From an uncultured Clostridia bacterium (GTDB lineage: Bacteria > Bacillota > Clostridia > Lachnospirales > Lachnospiraceae): a DNA stretch of 27,216 bases. Under the pieces are notes generated by a model. That model saw nothing but the letters and a program-made list of their open reading frames with translations. It was not told the DNA's origin and did not search any database. The stretch covers positions 1-27,216 of the forward strand of contig CALBNS010000024.1 in assembly GCA_937896665.1 (NCBI GenBank), written 5' to 3'. Position 1 is the first letter of the stretch. Every line of letters starts with the position of its first letter. Positions 1 through 6,198 of this stretch are shown here, one piece after another. The position numbers were made by a program, and so were the translations under genes.

Positions 1-28
1 TTAATTGTACATTCTTATATCATATTTT

Positions 29-57
29 TTGTACATTATAGCTTGACATTTTATATA
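29..57 (+). promoter_or_regulatory. Possible promoter of the truncated mazF-like gene
   Basis: A TTGTAC hexamer at 29-34 and TATATA at 52-57 are separated by 17 bp, which is sigma-A-like spacing. The predicted start near 64 lies upstream of the mazF-like start codon. The area is AT-rich, so a chance match is possible. Confidence 0.35.
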
Positions 58-240
58 TGTTTTCCCGGCCTTCGTTCTGATCTGTTGTTCGGCTTTTACA
101 TAGGCGGCGCAGATCGCCTAAATTTCAAAGGGAGGTCATACAACATGAATAGAACATACTTGCGCGGCGATATGTACTACGCCAATTTAGGCCGGGGAGT
201 CGGCTCTGAGCAGGAAGGCTGTCGCCCGGTTCTGATTATA

Positions 241-274
241 AAAGCATTAGTGATAAAAATATCATTAGTGCTTT
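241..274 (+). repeat. Hairpin at the mazF breakpoint
   Basis: The arms 241-255 and 260-274 pair over 15 bp with two wobble pairs and an AAAA loop, followed by a short T run. It begins exactly where similarity to MazF ends. It could be a terminator or the end of an inserted or deleted element. Confidence 0.5.
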
Positions 275-302
275 TTAAATGTCTATATAACGATTATATG
301 AG

Positions 303-331
303 TTGTCAGAGGTATGCAAACATGATAAAAT
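303..331 (+). promoter_or_regulatory. Promoter of the type I toxin gene
   Basis: TTGTCA (303-308) and TAAAAT (326-331) are separated by exactly 17 bp. A start near 338 would give a leader of about 60 nt before the small toxin ORF at 398. Confidence 0.6.
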
Positions 332-366
332 GCTTGTAGAGGACAATCGTGTTACAGGGTGGCTTG

Positions 367-390
367 ACCTCATTCTTAAAGAATGGGGGT
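367..390 (+). promoter_or_regulatory. Leader hairpin masking the toxin ribosome-binding site
   Basis: Bases 367-375 can pair with 381-390 (one bulged G, one wobble) around a five-base loop. The G-rich ribosome-binding site at 385-390 lies in the 3' arm, so the fold would limit translation of the toxin at 398. Confidence 0.5.
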
Positions 391-397
391 GATGCTG

Positions 398-493
398 ATG
401 GACAACAAAAATCATTTTGATTTCAAAGACTTAATAGCCTTCGGAATGTTCATTCTTGCATTGCTTACATTCGTTTTTACGTTTTGTAAGTAG
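398..493 (+). CDS. Small hydrophobic holin-like type I toxin
   Basis: This 31-residue ORF encodes a short charged start (MDNKNHFDFKD) followed by one hydrophobic helix with the core LIAFGMFILALLTFV and a terminal Cys-Lys. The IAFGM..ALLT pattern is typical of the putative holin-like toxins found next to TxpA/RatA-style type I antitoxins in Firmicutes. Such peptides insert in the membrane and depolarise or permeabilise it when over-produced. A G-rich ribosome-binding site (385-389) precedes the ATG at 398. An in-frame ATG at 392 is possible but too close to that site. A promoter upstream, a terminator hairpin downstream and an opposing promoter complete the type I arrangement. Function is inferred from family resemblance and layout. 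Confidence 0.75.
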   Translation: MDNKNHFDFKDLIAFGMFILALLTFVFTFCK

Positions 494-502
494 CAATACA
501 TA

Positions 503-545
503 GCAAAAACCACCCTGATACTTTGGTCGGTTCGGGTGGCTTTGC
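503..545. terminator. Bidirectional terminator hairpin between toxin and antitoxin RNA
   Basis: CCACCC (510-515) pairs with GGGTGG (534-539), and the outer arms GCAAA (503-507) and TTTGC (541-545) extend the stem. On the minus strand the inner stem is followed at once by TTTTT, making a good stop for the antitoxin RNA. On the plus strand the tail is only CTTTGCTTC, so toxin transcripts may read through. Confidence 0.7.
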
Positions 546-594
546 TTCTCAATTTATCCGGTCAACTCACCCAGTGGGCGGTTGTTCTCTTTAC
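503..594 (-). ncRNA. Putative type I antitoxin RNA
   Basis: A minus-strand promoter at 601-629 would start an RNA near 594 that ends at the hairpin 503-545, giving about 90 nt. It would carry a 5' stem-loop (564-583) and would be complementary to the 3' untranslated part of the toxin mRNA, starting about 10 nt beyond the toxin stop codon. This convergent 3'-overlap layout is that of TxpA/RatA-type systems, in which the antisense RNA triggers decay of the toxin message. There is no sequence family to match; the call rests on layout and on a layout I recall for the holin-like toxin group. Confidence 0.6.
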
Positions 595-600
595 ATCTAT

Positions 601-629
601 AATATAACACGATTGTTCAGAGTGTTCAA
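601..629 (-). promoter_or_regulatory. Promoter of the antitoxin RNA
   Basis: Read on the minus strand, TTGAAC (624-629) and TATATT (601-606) are separated by 17 bp. The strong minus-strand promoter next to a tiny hydrophobic ORF is what a type I locus requires. Confidence 0.6.
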
Positions 630-649
630 TAGAAAGTTTAGTGGTGTTT

Positions 650-820
650 ATGAAACTAGAAGAAGCACTGAAAGCCTATGAGGATTGTTTTGGAGAAAAC
701 TATTTCTTCTATATGGGATTTACCAAAACAGATCAGGAAATCATTGAAGAAATACAGAAGTGTATCAAGACCGGAAGGAAACAGAAAGAACCCAGGTATG
801 ATGACGATAAAATATATTGA
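650..820 (+). CDS. Small hypothetical protein (56 aa)
   Basis: The ATG at 650 opens 56 codons ending in TGA at 818-820. The product begins MKLEEALKAYEDCFGENY and has a short helical, acidic-then-basic profile with a Lys/Arg-rich stretch before an acidic tail (DDDKIY). No membrane segment or known motif is visible. The ribosome-binding site is weak (GTGG just upstream). It sits between the type I toxin locus and degraded sequence, so it could be a remaining accessory gene of a lost mobile element. Amino-acid composition looks protein-like, but no function can be given. Confidence 0.45.
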   Translation: MKLEEALKAYEDCFGENYFFYMGFTKTDQEIIEEIQKCIKTGRKQKEPRYDDDKIY

Positions 821-961
821 TTCAGTTAGTTCAGAGTGCATAATAATTCATACAAACTGAACTTCTTACACATTGCTTACAGAATGGCTGAATTGTCTTG
901 TGAATACAAGGGTGTAAATTCTCAAAACGATAATTCAAACCGAATATCAGAAGAACATCAA

Positions 962-992
962 AACCCTTGGGAATTCAGTATTTTCAAGGGTT
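962..992. repeat. Eight-bp inverted repeat, terminator- or attachment-like
   Basis: AACCCTTG (962-969) is a perfect inverted match to CAAGGGTT (985-992) with a 15-base spacer. There is no clear T run on the plus strand. Similar short stems occur at the ends of integrated elements, but this is only an inference. Confidence 0.35.
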
Positions 993-1048
993 CTCTTATG
1001 TCTAGGATTCATAAATAATTTGTGTGAAAATTGGTCAATTTGTATGCG

Positions 1049-1090
1049 TAGGACACAAGTATGACACACATAGGACACACATAGGACACA
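1049..1090 (+). repeat. Four tandem GACACA repeats, iteron-like
   Basis: Four successive units of 10-11 bp with the core GACACA follow one another. The last two are identical (CATAGGACACA). Repeats spaced by one helical turn are typical of binding sites for a replication initiator or recombinase arm domain. No such protein gene remains in the window. Confidence 0.5.
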
Positions 1091-1104
1091 CGAAAAAACA
1101 ACAT

Positions 1105-1135
1105 CTTGTGCAAGATTTTTGATGTCTTGTGCAAG
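1105..1135. promoter_or_regulatory. Two palindromic operator-like sites 21 bp apart
   Basis: CTTGTGCAAG occurs at 1105-1114 and again at 1126-1135. Each is an inverted repeat (CTTG/CAAG). With shared flanks the match extends to a 21-bp direct repeat with few differences. Centre-to-centre spacing of two helical turns suits cooperative binding of a dimeric repressor. Confidence 0.5.
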
Positions 1136-1329
1136 ATATTTGAGCGAAAGAAGTATTTACAGTATCATAGAAATATTTTTGATGCCAAAAATAGGAAACT
1201 AGTTGACAACTGTTTTATATGCTGATGAAGGGTATGAATATTTTAGTAGTGCTACAAAGGCACAGTTTGAATTGTCTGAGAAAATGTGTTAACAGATTGA
1301 AGGACAAGGTTTGGATGCTATAATCGAGA

Positions 1330-1539
1330 TTGGAGATTATGTATTATTACAGAGAACTTGGCAGACGTGTAAAGCATGAACTCCCATTCTGTGATGTGAC
1401 AGAAACGGATATAAGCCATGTAAGCGTCATAGATGAATATTCCGTTGAATATACAGTATTTCTTGTCTATGGCATGGAAATCCATGTAGATAAAGGACGC
1501 GCGGAAAGAGCACAAAGAGATCCGCTAGAAAGTAAGTGA
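1330..1539 (+). other. Unrecognised ORF fragment
   Basis: An open frame with a TTG at 1330 runs to TGA at 1537-1539 and would give 69 residues. The composition is protein-like, with alternating charged and hydrophobic stretches (for example VDEYSVEY-like and VFLVYGMEIHV segments), but I recognise no family. No ribosome-binding site precedes the TTG, and an in-frame stop lies just upstream at 1321. It is best read as the remains of a larger gene in this decayed region. Confidence 0.25.
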
Positions 1540-1551
1540 CGAGGTGCTTCC

Positions 1552-1795
1552 GTGGGAGAATTTGCATATGTAACCTACAATCATGTTCGCCCACATTCCT
1601 CGAATAGTGCGGAGCAGTACAAGGTATTTTTGCGATAGACCGGACTGATTGATATGATTGCATTTAACTATCGCCTGGTACCGGAAAATATGCCAGATGA
1701 TATTTTTATTACAGATACCACTTTTAGAGATGACAACAATCCAGAACCGCATATACTACAGGGCAGATGGTTCATATTTATAAACTGCATCAAAA
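1552..1795 (+). pseudogene. Degraded N-terminus of an isopropylmalate/Re-citrate synthase-like enzyme
   Basis: One frame reads NYRLVPENMPDDIFITDTTF then RD. After a frameshift near 1732 the next frame reads QQSRTAYTTGQMVHIYKLHQ. Together these match the start of the HMGL-like (DRE-TIM) family members of Clostridia, in which ITDTTFRDGQQSR begins the TIM barrel and supplies the catalytic Arg-Asp pair. A TAG at 1636-1638 interrupts the same frame upstream. Similarity ends near 1795, so most of the roughly 400-residue enzyme is gone. Family members include 2-isopropylmalate synthase and Re-citrate synthase; this short piece cannot tell them apart. The gene is dead. Confidence 0.75.
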
Positions 1796-1948
1796 ATGGA
1801 GCGACATGGACATAATAATATCTGCAAAGGAGTCGTTAATGCTGCTAGTGCACGGGTACAGAGTCAATATGATGATGGACGCATAACAATGATTAGTGAT
1901 GAACTGGGATTTCAAGTTGACAATAATTGGGATTTGTTAGAAAAATAA
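1796..1948 (+). other. Unrecognised 50-codon ORF, possible gene fragment
   Basis: The frame opens at ATG 1796, directly at the point where similarity to the synthase fragment ends, and closes at 1946-1948. The predicted peptide contains ICKGVVNAASARVQSQYDDG and ends in DNNWDLLEK. It looks like a real protein C-terminus, but I do not recognise it and there is no ribosome-binding site. It is probably a fragment joined to the pseudogene by a deletion. Confidence 0.3.
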
Positions 1949-1978
1949 TGGACGTAGCAAATAAATATGAATTACCTA

Positions 1979-2007
1979 TTGACATGGTGGTAAATTAGGT
2001 GTATTTT
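1979..2007 (+). promoter_or_regulatory. Promoter of the metY-cysK operon
   Basis: TTGACA (1979-1984) and TATTTT (2002-2007) are separated by 17 bp. The predicted start near 2014 leaves only about 25 nt before metY, so there is no room for an S-box or other riboswitch. Control must act at the promoter or elsewhere. Confidence 0.7.
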
Positions 2008-2039
2008 TGCGGAAAACATAGAAATGGCAGGTAGAAGAT

Positions 2040-3329
2040 ATGAGTAATAAAAAATTAAGATTTGAAACGCTTCAACTTCATGTGGGACAGGAAACACCAG
2101 ATCGGACGACGGGTGCGAGAGCGGTCCCGATTTATCAGACCACATCCTACGTATTTGATAATTCTGCACATGCAGCAGCGCGGTTTGGCTTGTCAGATCC
2201 CGGAAATATTTATGGTAGATTAACAAATTCTACACAGGAAGTATTGGAAAAACGAGTTGCAGCATTGGAAGGGGGCAAGGCTGCGTTGGCTTTGGCATCG
2301 GGTGCAGCGGCAATTACCTATACGATTCAGGCATTGGCACACAATGGAGATCACATTGTTGCACAGAAAACAATTTATGGAGGCAGTTATAATCTGTTGG
2401 CACATACTCTTCCGATGTACGGAATATCAACAACATTTGTAAATGCTCATGACTTAGAGGAAATTGAGAGTGCAATTCAGCCAAACACAAAGGCGGTTTA
2501 CCTTGAAACCCTAGGAAACCCTAATGCAGATATCCCGGACATTGATGCAGTTGCAAAACTTGCGCATAAGTATGGATTGCCACTCGTGATTGATAATACA
2601 TTTGGTACACCTTATCTGATTCGTCCGATAGAACACGGAGCAGATATTGTTGTACATTCTGCAACAAAGTTTCTTGGAGGACATGGTACAACACTTGGTG
2701 GAATCATCGTGGATTCTGGAAAATTTGATTGGAGAGCGAGTGGAAAATATCCTGCAATAGCAGCACCAAATCCAAGTTATCACGGAGTATCTTTTGTGGA
2801 AGCAGCAGGAGAAGCAGCGTTTGTGACTTATATCCGTGCGATTCTTCTTCGCGATACAGGTGCAGCGATTTCACCTTTTAACGCATTTTTATTGCTGCAG
2901 GGTGTGGAAACATTGTCATTGAGATTGGAACGTCATGTTGAGAATACCAAGAAGGTTGTTGAGTTATTAGCATCGCATCCACAGGTTGCTCATGTGAATC
3001 ACCCTTCTCTGCCTGAACATCCGGATCATGAATTGTACCTCAAGTATTTCCCAAACGGCGGAGCTACCATATTTACATTTGAGATCAAAGGTGGACAGGA
3101 AGAGGCACATAAATTTATAGATAATCTGGAAATCTTTTCTCTGCTAGCCAATGTGGCAGATGTGAAAAGTCTGGTTATACATCCGGCTACAACAACACAC
3201 TCACAGTTGAATGCGAAGGAATTGGAAGAGCAGGGTATTAAACAGAATACGATAAGATTATCTATTGGTACAGAACACATTGACGATATTATTGAAGATT
3301 TGAAACAAGGATTTGCATCAGTACAGTAG
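2040..3329 (+). CDS. metY: O-acetylhomoserine sulfhydrylase (aminocarboxypropyltransferase)
   Basis: This PLP enzyme of the Cys/Met-metabolism family makes homocysteine from O-acetylhomoserine and sulfide in the cytoplasm, feeding methionine synthesis. At 429 residues it has the length usual for the MetY/Met17 branch, which is longer than cystathionine gamma-synthases (about 380). Visible landmarks are YGR at 58-60 (phosphate grip from the partner subunit), SGAAA near 87, the cofactor-contacting Asp185 in VIDNTFG, and the Schiff-base Lys210 in SATKFLGGHG. The ATG at 2040 has a modest AGGTAGA site. cysK follows after 18 bp, so both sulfide-fixing enzymes are co-transcribed. A methionine gamma-lyase-type activity is a less likely alternative. 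Confidence 0.92.
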   Translation: MSNKKLRFETLQLHVGQETPDRTTGARAVPIYQTTSYVFDNSAHAAARFGLSDPGNIYGRLTNSTQEVLEKRVAALEGGKAALALASGAAAITYTIQALAHNGDHIVAQKTIYGGSYNLLAHTLPMYGISTTFVNAHDLEEIESAIQPNTKAVYLETLGNPNADIPDIDAVAKLAHKYGLPLVIDNTFGTPYLIRPIEHGADIVVHSATKFLGGHGTTLGGIIVDSGKFDWRASGKYPAIAAPNPSYHGVSFVEAAGEAAFVTYIRAILLRDTGAAISPFNAFLLLQGVETLSLRLERHVENTKKVVELLASHPQVAHVNHPSLPEHPDHELYLKYFPNGGATIFTFEIKGGQEEAHKFIDNLEIFSLLANVADVKSLVIHPATTTHSQLNAKELEEQGIKQNTIRLSIGTEHIDDIIEDLKQGFASVQ

Positions 3330-3347
3330 TGCAGTAGGAGGCATATT

Positions 3348-4277
3348 ATGGGGAACATCTATACATCAGCAGAACAACTGATTGGGAAAACTCCGCTTTT
3401 GGAGCTTTCACATATTGAGAAGAAGTTCGGTCTAAAAGCGAAGATATTAGCAAAATTGGAATATTTTAACCCGGCAGGTTCCGTGAAGGATCGCGTAGCA
3501 AAGGCAATGATTGAGGAGGCAGAAAGAAGTGGAAAATTAAAACCGGGTTCAGTTATCATCGAACCTACTTCTGGAAACACTGGAATCGGGCTGGCATGTG
3601 TTGCATCTGCCAAAGGTTATCGAATAATCATTGTTATGCCGGAAACAATGTCGGTGGAACGTCGAAAACTTATGAAAGCATATGGAGCTGAATTGGTATT
3701 AACAGAAGGTGCAAAAGGAATGAAAGGCGCAATTGCAAAAGCATATGAATTAGCAGCGAAAATTCCTGATAGTTTTGTGCCGGGACAGTTTGAAAATCCT
3801 GAGAATCCTAGGATGCATTTTGAGACAACCGGACCGGAAATCTACGAAGACACGGATGGAAAAGTGGATATTCTTGTGGCTGGAGTTGGAACCGGTGGAA
3901 CGATTACAGGAATAGGACGATATTTGAAATCAAAGAATTCTGGTTTAAAAGTAGTTGCAGTGGAACCGGCAGATTCACCTGTTCTTTCCCAGGGCGTATC
4001 GGGTGCCCATAAAATTCAGGGTATTGGGGCTGGTTTTGTTCCAGGAATACTAGATGCAGATATTTATGATGAAATCATAGCAGTAAAGAACGAGGATGCA
4101 TTTGAGACGGGAAGAATGATTGGTAAAAATGAAGGATTTTTAGTGGGAATTTCATCTGGAGCTGCACTCCATGCGGCTATAGAAGTTGCAAAAAGGGAGG
4201 AGAACAGAAACAAAAATATCGTTGTAATTTTTCCGGATTCCGGAGACCGCTATCTTTCTACACCATTATTTGAATAG
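3348..4277 (+). CDS. cysK: Cysteine synthase (O-acetylserine sulfhydrylase)
   Basis: The enzyme forms cysteine from O-acetylserine and sulfide using PLP. All hallmarks are present in 309 residues: NPAGSVKDR with the PLP lysine at 47, the substrate loop TSGNTGIG (74-81), the phosphate-binding GTGGT (181-185), HKIQGIGAGFVP (221-232), and SSG (269-271), whose serine faces the pyridine nitrogen. A TAGGAGG site (3335-3341) sits 6 nt before the ATG. It is the second gene of the metY operon. A 12-codon relic of an Rrf2 regulator follows, and that family often controls cysteine genes in Firmicutes. CysM-type use of other sulfur donors cannot be excluded, but the sequence is CysK-like. Confidence 0.93.
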   Translation: MGNIYTSAEQLIGKTPLLELSHIEKKFGLKAKILAKLEYFNPAGSVKDRVAKAMIEEAERSGKLKPGSVIIEPTSGNTGIGLACVASAKGYRIIIVMPETMSVERRKLMKAYGAELVLTEGAKGMKGAIAKAYELAAKIPDSFVPGQFENPENPRMHFETTGPEIYEDTDGKVDILVAGVGTGGTITGIGRYLKSKNSGLKVVAVEPADSPVLSQGVSGAHKIQGIGAGFVPGILDADIYDEIIAVKNEDAFETGRMIGKNEGFLVGISSGAALHAAIEVAKREENRNKNIVVIFPDSGDRYLSTPLFE

Positions 4278-4306
4278 TAGTGAAGGGATTTTAGTGGAGT
4301 AGACAT

Positions 4307-4345
4307 ATGACGATTTCAGCGAAAGGAAGATATGCTTTAAGGTAA
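4307..4345 (+). pseudogene. Vestigial start of an Rrf2-family regulator
   Basis: After a TGGAG site (4295-4299) the ATG at 4307 encodes MTISAKGRYALR and then hits TAA. The motif (M.IS.KGRYALR) is the almost invariant N-terminus of Rrf2/IscR/CymR-type repressors, which normally continue for about 130 more residues. The terminator begins only 9 bp later, so nearly the whole gene has been deleted. CymR-like members repress cysteine genes, which fits this position after cysK. Confidence 0.75.
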
Positions 4346-4353
4346 TTTTGATA

Positions 4354-4386
4354 ATTCGCTCAGAATATTCTGGGCGGATTTTTCTT
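4354..4386 (+). terminator. Terminator of the metY-cysK operon
   Basis: A 10-bp stem (4354-4363 with 4370-4379, two wobble pairs) with loop AATATT is followed by TTTTTCTTT. Confidence 0.85.
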
Positions 4387-4435
4387 TAATGGTTTATTTT
4401 GGTAACGTGAAAAACAAAAATATTGTTGGAGGTAC

Positions 4436-4463
4436 TTGAAATCTCCCGTTTTTTTGATATAAT
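4436..4463 (+). promoter_or_regulatory. Promoter of the peptidase gene
   Basis: TTGAAA (4436-4441) and a perfect TATAAT (4458-4463) are 16 bp apart. A TG one base before the -10 adds an extended element. The leader of about 60 nt contains a small stem (ATTGTC 4474-4479 / GACAAT 4491-4496). Confidence 0.75.
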
Positions 4464-4531
4464 AAGAAAATATATTGTCTAAATAGGAGTGACAATTTAA
4501 CTTATGCACAAATGAAAGGATTAGTATAGAT

Positions 4532-6196
4532 ATGAAATTTTCAGAGATGCCATACACGAGAGTGGATCTGGCGAAGGTGGAAGAACAATTTAAAGACTTT
4601 ATTGCCAGAGCAAAAGAAGCTGAGAACGGCGAGGAACTGTTTGCAATTCATAAGGAACGCTATAAATTCGTGGCTGATGTGATGACAAACTTTACACTTG
4701 CTCATATCCGTCACGATATTGATACGACAGATGAGTTTTATACAAAAGAAAATGATTACTATGATGAGATTCGTCCAATTCTTGAAAACTATGAAGTGGC
4801 ATATTCAAAGGTACTTTACGAGTCACCATATCGTGAGTATATGGAAAGCAAGATTGGGAAAGTAACTTTCAAAAATATGGAGATTGCGTTGAAAGCATTT
4901 GATGAAAAACTGATTCCTTTAATGCAGGAAGAGAATGCATTGGTCAGCAGATATACAAAGCTGATTGCAACTGCAAAGATTCCATTTGATGGAGATATTT
5001 ACAATCTTTCACTTATGACTAAGTTCACTACAGCAGACGACCGTGACACACGTAAGCGTGCATGGAAAGCAATGAGTGATTACTTTATGACTGTGACAGA
5101 TGAGATTGATGAGATTTATGATCTTATGGTGAAGAATCGTACGGCACAGGCAAAGATGTTAGGTTATGAGAACTACGTCGAGCTTGGATACTATCGTATG
5201 AATCGTAACTGTTACGACAAAGAAATGGTTGCGAACTTCCGCAAACAGATTAAAGCAACATTTGTACCATTTGCTGAAAAACTTCATGAAGAAAGAAGAA
5301 AAAGCATTGGTGTTGATAAATTGAAATATTATGATAATGGTGTATATTTCAAAAACGGTAATCCTGCTCCGATCGGAACACCGGAAGAGATTTTAAAAGC
5401 CGGACAGGAAATGTACCGCGAATTGTCGCCTGAGACAGCGGAATTCTTTGACTTCATGATGGAAAATGAGCTGTTTGATGTATTAGGAAGAAAGACAAAG
5501 CGTGCAGGCGGATATATGACTTTCATAGATAATTATAAATCACCGTTTATCTTCGCAAACTTTAATGGAACAAGCGGAGATGTTGATGTAATCACACATG
5601 AGTGTGGTCATGCATTCCAAGGGTATCTGATGAGAGATGAAGAAATTCGTGAATTTTCAGATATTACGATGGAGACGGCTGAGATACATTCGATGTCAAT
5701 GGAATACTTTACATATGGCTGGATGGAAAAATTCTTCGGAGACAGAAAAGATGATTATCTGAACATGCATTTTGCAGATTCTGCAATTTTTGTGCCATAT
5801 GGCACAATGGTGGATGAGTTCCAACATATCGTATATGAGAATCCGGACATGACACCAGCAGAGAGAAAAGCAGTATGGTTGAAGCTGGAAGGTGAATATC
5901 GTCCATTTATTGACTATGAAGATGATCCATTTTTTGGTATAGGTGGGTACTGGCAGAGACAATCACATATCTTCCAATCACCGTTCTATTATATTGATTA
6001 TGTACTTGCAAGTGTTTGTGCAATGCAGTTCAAGGTTATGATGGATGAAGATTATAAGAATGCATGGAACAATTACCTGAAGCTATGCAAATTATCTGCG
6101 AAAGACTTCTATGTAAATATGATAAAGGAAGTTGGACTTATCAGTCCATTTGCAGACGGTTGTATTGAGGAGCTTGTAAAGAAGCTGGATAAATAA
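4532..6196 (+). CDS. pepF: M3-family oligoendopeptidase
   Basis: This cytoplasmic zinc metallopeptidase cuts short peptides. The HExxH core is HECGH at 356-360 and the third zinc ligand is probably Glu384 in ETAEIHSMSMEYF. The preceding GGYMTF and FANFNGTSGD segments are typical of the PepF/M3 clan. At 554 residues it is a little shorter than classical PepF (about 600), as in the M3B clostridial group. The site GAAAGGA (4514-4520) lies 11 nt from the ATG. The gene has its own promoter and stands just before a peptide importer, so it probably breaks down peptides brought in by Opp. Exact cleavage preference is unknown. Confidence 0.9.
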   Translation: MKFSEMPYTRVDLAKVEEQFKDFIARAKEAENGEELFAIHKERYKFVADVMTNFTLAHIRHDIDTTDEFYTKENDYYDEIRPILENYEVAYSKVLYESPYREYMESKIGKVTFKNMEIALKAFDEKLIPLMQEENALVSRYTKLIATAKIPFDGDIYNLSLMTKFTTADDRDTRKRAWKAMSDYFMTVTDEIDEIYDLMVKNRTAQAKMLGYENYVELGYYRMNRNCYDKEMVANFRKQIKATFVPFAEKLHEERRKSIGVDKLKYYDNGVYFKNGNPAPIGTPEEILKAGQEMYRELSPETAEFFDFMMENELFDVLGRKTKRAGGYMTFIDNYKSPFIFANFNGTSGDVDVITHECGHAFQGYLMRDEEIREFSDITMETAEIHSMSMEYFTYGWMEKFFGDRKDDYLNMHFADSAIFVPYGTMVDEFQHIVYENPDMTPAERKAVWLKLEGEYRPFIDYEDDPFFGIGGYWQRQSHIFQSPFYYIDYVLASVCAMQFKVMMDEDYKNAWNNYLKLCKLSAKDFYVNMIKEVGLISPFADGCIEELVKKLDK

Positions 6197-6198
6197 TC

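Larger units (their letters stand above)
145..339 (+). pseudogene. Truncated MazF/PemK-family toxin
   Basis: The ATG at 145 follows a good site (GGGAGGT, 130-136). The first 32 residues match the start of MazF/PemK endoribonuclease toxins: an N-terminal RGDMYYANL strand, then GVGSEQEG and RPVLII. In intact members RPVLII is followed by QND and about 80 more residues of the barrel. Here the match stops near base 240 and the frame runs on for 32 unrelated residues to a stop at 337-339. Much of the RNA-binding and catalytic fold is therefore missing, and the product should be inactive. No antitoxin gene is visible upstream within the window. The block 61-236 is visibly richer in G+C than what follows, which suggests a foreign origin with the breakpoint near 236-241. 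The family call rests on the N-terminal motif only. Confidence 0.7.
821..1323. other. Stretch without a supported gene
   Basis: No ORF here has both a plausible start and a recognisable product. A GTG-led frame at 836-1018 lacks a ribosome-binding site and any motif. The stretch contains a hairpin (962-992), a run of GACACA repeats (1049-1090) and two copies of CTTGTGCAAG (1105-1135). It looks like the regulatory or end region of a decayed element. Confidence 0.5.

Noticed and set aside
43..48. TTGACA as a -35 box near the left end
   Set aside because: No -10-like hexamer lies 16-18 bp downstream; the sequence there is GC-rich. The TTGTAC/TATATA pair nearby fits better.
836..1018. GTG-started ORF of 60 codons
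   Set aside because: No ribosome-binding site, no recognised motif, and it spans a hairpin in decayed DNA.
1552..1635. YVTYNHVRPHSS as the C-terminus of an IS-type transposase
   Set aside because: It faintly resembles the integrase-core ending, but no DDE motif, no upstream transposase frame and no terminal repeats are visible. The frame continues into the synthase-like fragment, with a stop in between.
4504..4515. Three-codon leader peptide (Met-His-Lys) before pepF
   Set aside because: The AGGAG before it is 14 bases away and no attenuator follows, so it is probably chance.
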